Source of the DNA: Nannocystis exedens
Lineage (GTDB): Bacteria > Myxococcota_A > Polyangia > Nannocystales > Nannocystaceae
Assembly: GCF_002343915.1 (NCBI RefSeq)
Contig: NZ_NETK01000001.1
Span: 9,314,001 to 9,378,000 of the forward strand
DNA: 64,000 nucleotides
Direction of reading: 5' to 3'
Translations under genes and position numbers: made by a program
Notes under the pieces: generated by a model
Databases searched by the model: none
What the model was told of the DNA's origin: nothing
Seen by the model: the letters and a program-made list of their open reading frames with translations, nothing else
Shown: piece after piece, positions 61,735-64,000 of the stretch
How the letters are laid out: each line of letters begins with the position of its first letter
Numbering within the stretch: position 1 is the stretch's first letter

Positions 61735-61767
61735 GCCAGGATAATCGAGGACCGATCCTGTCCTCAA
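61733..61767 (-). promoter_or_regulatory. promoter with inverted-repeat operator for the WYL gene
   Basis: On the minus strand, TTGAGG and TATCCT are 18 bases apart. The inverted repeat GAGGAC-N7-GTCCTC (61747-61765) fills the spacer. Transcription would begin at or next to the GTG start. Confidence 0.4.
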
Positions 61768-61815
61768 CCCGAGCTATCACTGGCGGCGCGTCTCGGACGC
61801 GAGAAAGGCAGGACG

Positions 61816-62256
61816 ATGAGCGACACGACCAAGGAAGCGGGCAACGGTTCGAAGCGGACCTACCACGGGAGCTGCGTGTGCCGCAGGGTGCGCTTCGAGG
61901 CGGACATCGACCTCTCGCAGGGTACGGGCAAGTGCAACTGCACGAGCTGTTGGAAGCGACGCTGGTGGAGCGTCAAGGTGCGGCCGGGCGACTTCCGCGC
62001 GCTGGGCGGCGAGGAGGAGCTGAGCAAGTACCGGCCGGGCTCCGCGAGCGGTCACGGCGGGCACTGCAAGCACTGCGGCGTCACGCCGTACGGCTTCGTC
62101 GAAGCGGCGGAGTGGAACGACGGCGAGTTCGTCTCGGTCAACGTCGCCTGCCTCGACGACCTCGAGCCCGCCGACCTCGTGGCGGCGCCGATCGTCTTCA
62201 TGGACGGCCGTAACGACAACTGGTGGCACCCGCCTGCGGAGACGCGGCACCTGTGA
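61816..62256 (+). CDS. GFA-family (glutathione-dependent formaldehyde-activating-like) zinc protein
   Basis: 146 residues from ATG 61816. Zinc-binding Cys are in GSCVCRRVRFE, GKCNCTSCWKRRWWSV and GGHCKHCGVTPYGF, the three-part signature of GFA/Mss4-like proteins. The remaining WWHPPAETRHL tail is typical of the bacterial subgroup of unknown substrate. The link to formaldehyde is doubtful for most members. It is divergent from the WYL regulator, which probably controls it. Confidence 0.9.
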   Translation: MSDTTKEAGNGSKRTYHGSCVCRRVRFEADIDLSQGTGKCNCTSCWKRRWWSVKVRPGDFRALGGEEELSKYRPGSASGHGGHCKHCGVTPYGFVEAAEWNDGEFVSVNVACLDDLEPADLVAAPIVFMDGRNDNWWHPPAETRHL

Positions 62257-62321
62257 AGCGTGGCGAGGCGGTGGCAGTTCGTCGTACAGACACGTCGGGT
62301 CGGTGCGCGGCAGACGGAGCT

Positions 62322-62335
62322 GTCCTCCGGGACAT
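62322..62335. repeat. dispersed palindrome
   Basis: TGTCC-TCCG-GGACA in the gap between the GFA gene and the iron permease-like gene (convergent). Confidence 0.55.
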
Positions 62336-62358
62336 GCGGCGCGCGCGACCGCGGCACG

Positions 62359-62883
62359 TCAGCGCGGGGGGAGCTCGCAGGTCGCGCCATTCTCGGCCGG
62401 GCCGTGGCTGGCGCGCGGGTGTGACTTGTGGCCGGCACGGCTGCGGTGGCGCGCCTCCTCGATCGAGTGCGAGCGGCGGATGTCGCTCTCGTGCTTCGCG
62501 ATCTCGGCGAGCTTGTGATAGTGGCGGTGGATGACGTCGAGCTCGGCCTCGGACAGGTTCTCGATGTCGATCAGGCGGTTGGACGCGCCCTCGAGGGCCG
62601 CCACGATCTCGTTGAGCTTGAGCTGCACCGCCAGCGACTCCTTGTTCTGGGCCCGCTGGATCAGGAACACCATCAGGAAGGTGACGACGGTGGTGCCGGT
62701 GTTGATGACGAGCTGCCAGGTGTCGGAGAAGCCGAACAGCGGGCCCGTCACCAGCCACACGAGGATCGTCAGGACCGCCAGCGCGAACGCCCACGAGCTG
62801 CCCGACCAGTGGGTGATGGAGCCCGAGGCCCGCTCGAGCGTGCGGCCGAGGCTGCTGCGCGGGCGATGCGGGCGATGGTTCAA
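62359..62883 (-). CDS. low-affinity iron permease-like membrane protein
   Basis: 174 residues from TTG 62883. The start overlaps the stop of the upstream glycosyltransferase gene by four bases (TTGA) and has GGAG 9 bases upstream, so it is translationally coupled. The core, two transmembrane helices with LVWLVTGPLFGFSDTWQLVINTGTTVVTFLMVFLIQRAQNK, is the hallmark of the low-affinity iron permease family. The coiled-coil part KESLAVQLKLNEIVAAL follows. The C-terminus is Ser/His/Arg-rich. Iron transport by bacterial members is not proven. Confidence 0.86.
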   Translation of the reverse strand: MNHRPHRPRSSLGRTLERASGSITHWSGSSWAFALAVLTILVWLVTGPLFGFSDTWQLVINTGTTVVTFLMVFLIQRAQNKESLAVQLKLNEIVAALEGASNRLIDIENLSEAELDVIHRHYHKLAEIAKHESDIRRSHSIEEARHRSRAGHKSHPRASHGPAENGATCELPPR

Positions 62884-64000
62884 CTCCGGCTCCTGGCGAT
62901 CCGCGCGAGGAAGCGGCCGAGGTCCTCGGCCTGGCGGTCGCGGTCGTGATGCGCGAGCACGTGGGCGCGGGCGGCCTCGCCCATGCGCGCGCGGCCGTCG
63001 CGACCGAGCGCCGCGAACGCGCGCAGCTTGGCCAGCGCGTCGGCGGGGTCGCCGGGCGCGAAGGCCAGGCCGGCACCTGACCCTTCGACCAGGCGCTGGG
63101 CCTCGCCGCGGACGCCGAGGAGGATCGGCTGGCGCATCGCCATGGCCTCGAAGATCTTCGACGGCAGGTAGCGGGCGAAGGTCGGCTCGTCGCGCAGGAT
63201 GACGGCGCTGACGTCGGCGGCGGCGATGATGCCCGGGACGTCGCGCCGCGGGACCGAGGGCAGCACGTGGACGCGGCGGCCGACGCCGAGCGCCGCGATC
63301 TCGTCGACCAGCGCCGGCAGGCCGACGCCGTGGCCGACGACGACGACGTGGAAGTCGTCGTCGGGACCGGCGAGCGCGGCGGCTCGCGCCAGCAGGCCGA
63401 CGTCCTGGGCCATGCCGATCGTGCCGCAGTAGAGCAGCAGCAGCGCGCCTTCGGGGATCCCGAGCTGCGCCCGCAGCGGCGCCGGGTCGGCATCGGCGGC
63501 GAACAGGGCGGTGTCGATGCCGTTCTTGACCACGGCGATGCGCTCGCGCGCCACGCCGCGGGCGACGAAGTGGTCGACGAAGCTGTCGGTGACCGAGACG
63601 ACGCCGGCGGCGCCGCGATAGAGGGTGGACTCGACGACCTCGAGGGCGCGCACGATCGGGTGCCCGGGCTTCAGCGCGCCGACGGCGACGATGCCGTCGG
63701 GCCACAGGTCGCGCACCTCGAGCACGAACGGGACGCGGCGCAGGCGGGCCAGCGCGAGGCCGGCGACGCCGGTGAGGATCTGCGGCGAGGTCGCCAGCAC
63801 CAGATCGACGGCCGGCAGGCGGGCCGCGCCGAGCGCGATCTGGGATGTCGGAAGGGACATGTACCCGAGGCCACGTCGAAGGACGCCGCGACTGGCGGCC
63901 GGGAGCGTGGGTACGCGGTGGACCTCGATGCCGTCGACGCGCTCGCGCCGGTACTCGGCGGCGCGGTAGCCGGGGTAGATCTTGCCGTGCGGGTGGTTGG
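62880..64000 (-). CDS. glycosyltransferase family 4 protein (5' end beyond the window)
   Basis: The frame is open to the window edge, about 373 residues. An in-frame ATG exists at 63860, but the upstream codons (NHPHGKIYPGYR, then RRERVDGIEVHRV) clearly belong to the WbuB/WcaI-like GT4 fold, so the true start is outside. Later features are VDLVLATSPQILTGVAGLALA, VPFVLEVRDLWPDGIVAVG, VVKNGIDTALFAAD, YCGTIGMAQDVGLL and PSKIFEAMAMRQPILLGV, with the nucleotide-sugar Glu in the last. It transfers a sugar in polysaccharide or O-antigen assembly. A palindrome half-site lies at 63857. Confidence 0.9.
   Translation of the reverse strand, partial: NHPHGKIYPGYRAAEYRRERVDGIEVHRVPTLPAASRGVLRRGLGYMSLPTSQIALGAARLPAVDLVLATSPQILTGVAGLALARLRRVPFVLEVRDLWPDGIVAVGALKPGHPIVRALEVVESTLYRGAAGVVSVTDSFVDHFVARGVARERIAVVKNGIDTALFAADADPAPLRAQLGIPEGALLLLYCGTIGMAQDVGLLARAAALAGPDDDFHVVVVGHGVGLPALVDEIAALGVGRRVHVLPSVPRRDVPGIIAAADVSAVILRDEPTFARYLPSKIFEAMAMRQPILLGVRGEAQRLVEGSGAGLAFAPGDPADALAKLRAFAALGRDGRARMGEAARAHVLAHHDRDRQAEDLGRFLARIARSRS

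Overview
The window is about 70% GC, densely coded on both strands, and reads like a chromosome segment of a myxobacterium, most likely a Nannocystis/Enhygromyxa-type member of the Myxococcota. Reasons are the many lipoproteins with a Ser/Thr-rich linker after the lipobox, the Cys-rich 'CGNG..GEQCDDGN' modules, FG-GAP and vWA surface proteins, a secreted ceramidase-like lipoprotein, an OmpA protein with thrombospondin-3 repeats, an enhancer-binding regulator and a tdh-kbl pair. The assignment is inferred from gene content only; there is no rRNA in the window.

Layout. 1-10.6 kb: end of an aldehyde dehydrogenase, then a tight three-gene operon (YqiJ-like membrane protein, YqiK-like flotillin, giant AAA+ ATPase) and a Tat-exported BPL_N-like protein. 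10.7-19.9 kb: htpG, a GNAT-like protein, a PQQ-propeller lipoprotein, RNase R, an M14 carboxypeptidase and a Gly/Glu repeat lipoprotein. 20.1-29.5 kb: a small membrane protein, kbl-tdh (threonine to glycine), a decayed gene, a Cys-rich ferritin-like lipoprotein, an FG-GAP lipoprotein, an S9 peptidase and a hemerythrin-like protein. 29.9-36.6 kb: a vWA lipoprotein, a truncated RF1-like release factor that needs a +1 frameshift at a CTT-TGA-C site, a FemAB-like protein and clpS-clpA. 36.6-44 kb: a methyltransferase/GNAT pair, an EamA transporter, an ABM-like protein, a ceramidase-like lipoprotein, a small STAS-like protein and an SRPBCC protein. 44-48 kb: a non-coding stretch with hairpin repeats, a small ORF behind a good promoter, two tRNA-Ala genes followed at once by a small ORF and an HNH gene, a tandem-repeat array and recA. 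48-64 kb: OmpA-family porin, cytochrome c lipoprotein, divergent histidine kinase and response regulator, udk, a FecR-VIT-vWA-TPR protein broken by one base, icd, a WYL regulator opposite a GFA protein, and a low-affinity iron permease-like gene coupled to a glycosyltransferase that runs off the window.

The most unusual signals are: (1) the release-factor paralogue carrying a prfB-like recoding site; (2) a dispersed palindrome, [A/C]TGTCC-N4-GGACA[T/G], in at least 15 places, both between genes and in frame inside unrelated proteins; (3) the NfeD/YqiJ-flotillin-giant AAA+ operon; (4) repeat arrays flanking the tRNA/HNH/recA region. Large open frames antisense to real genes are composition artefacts and were left out.
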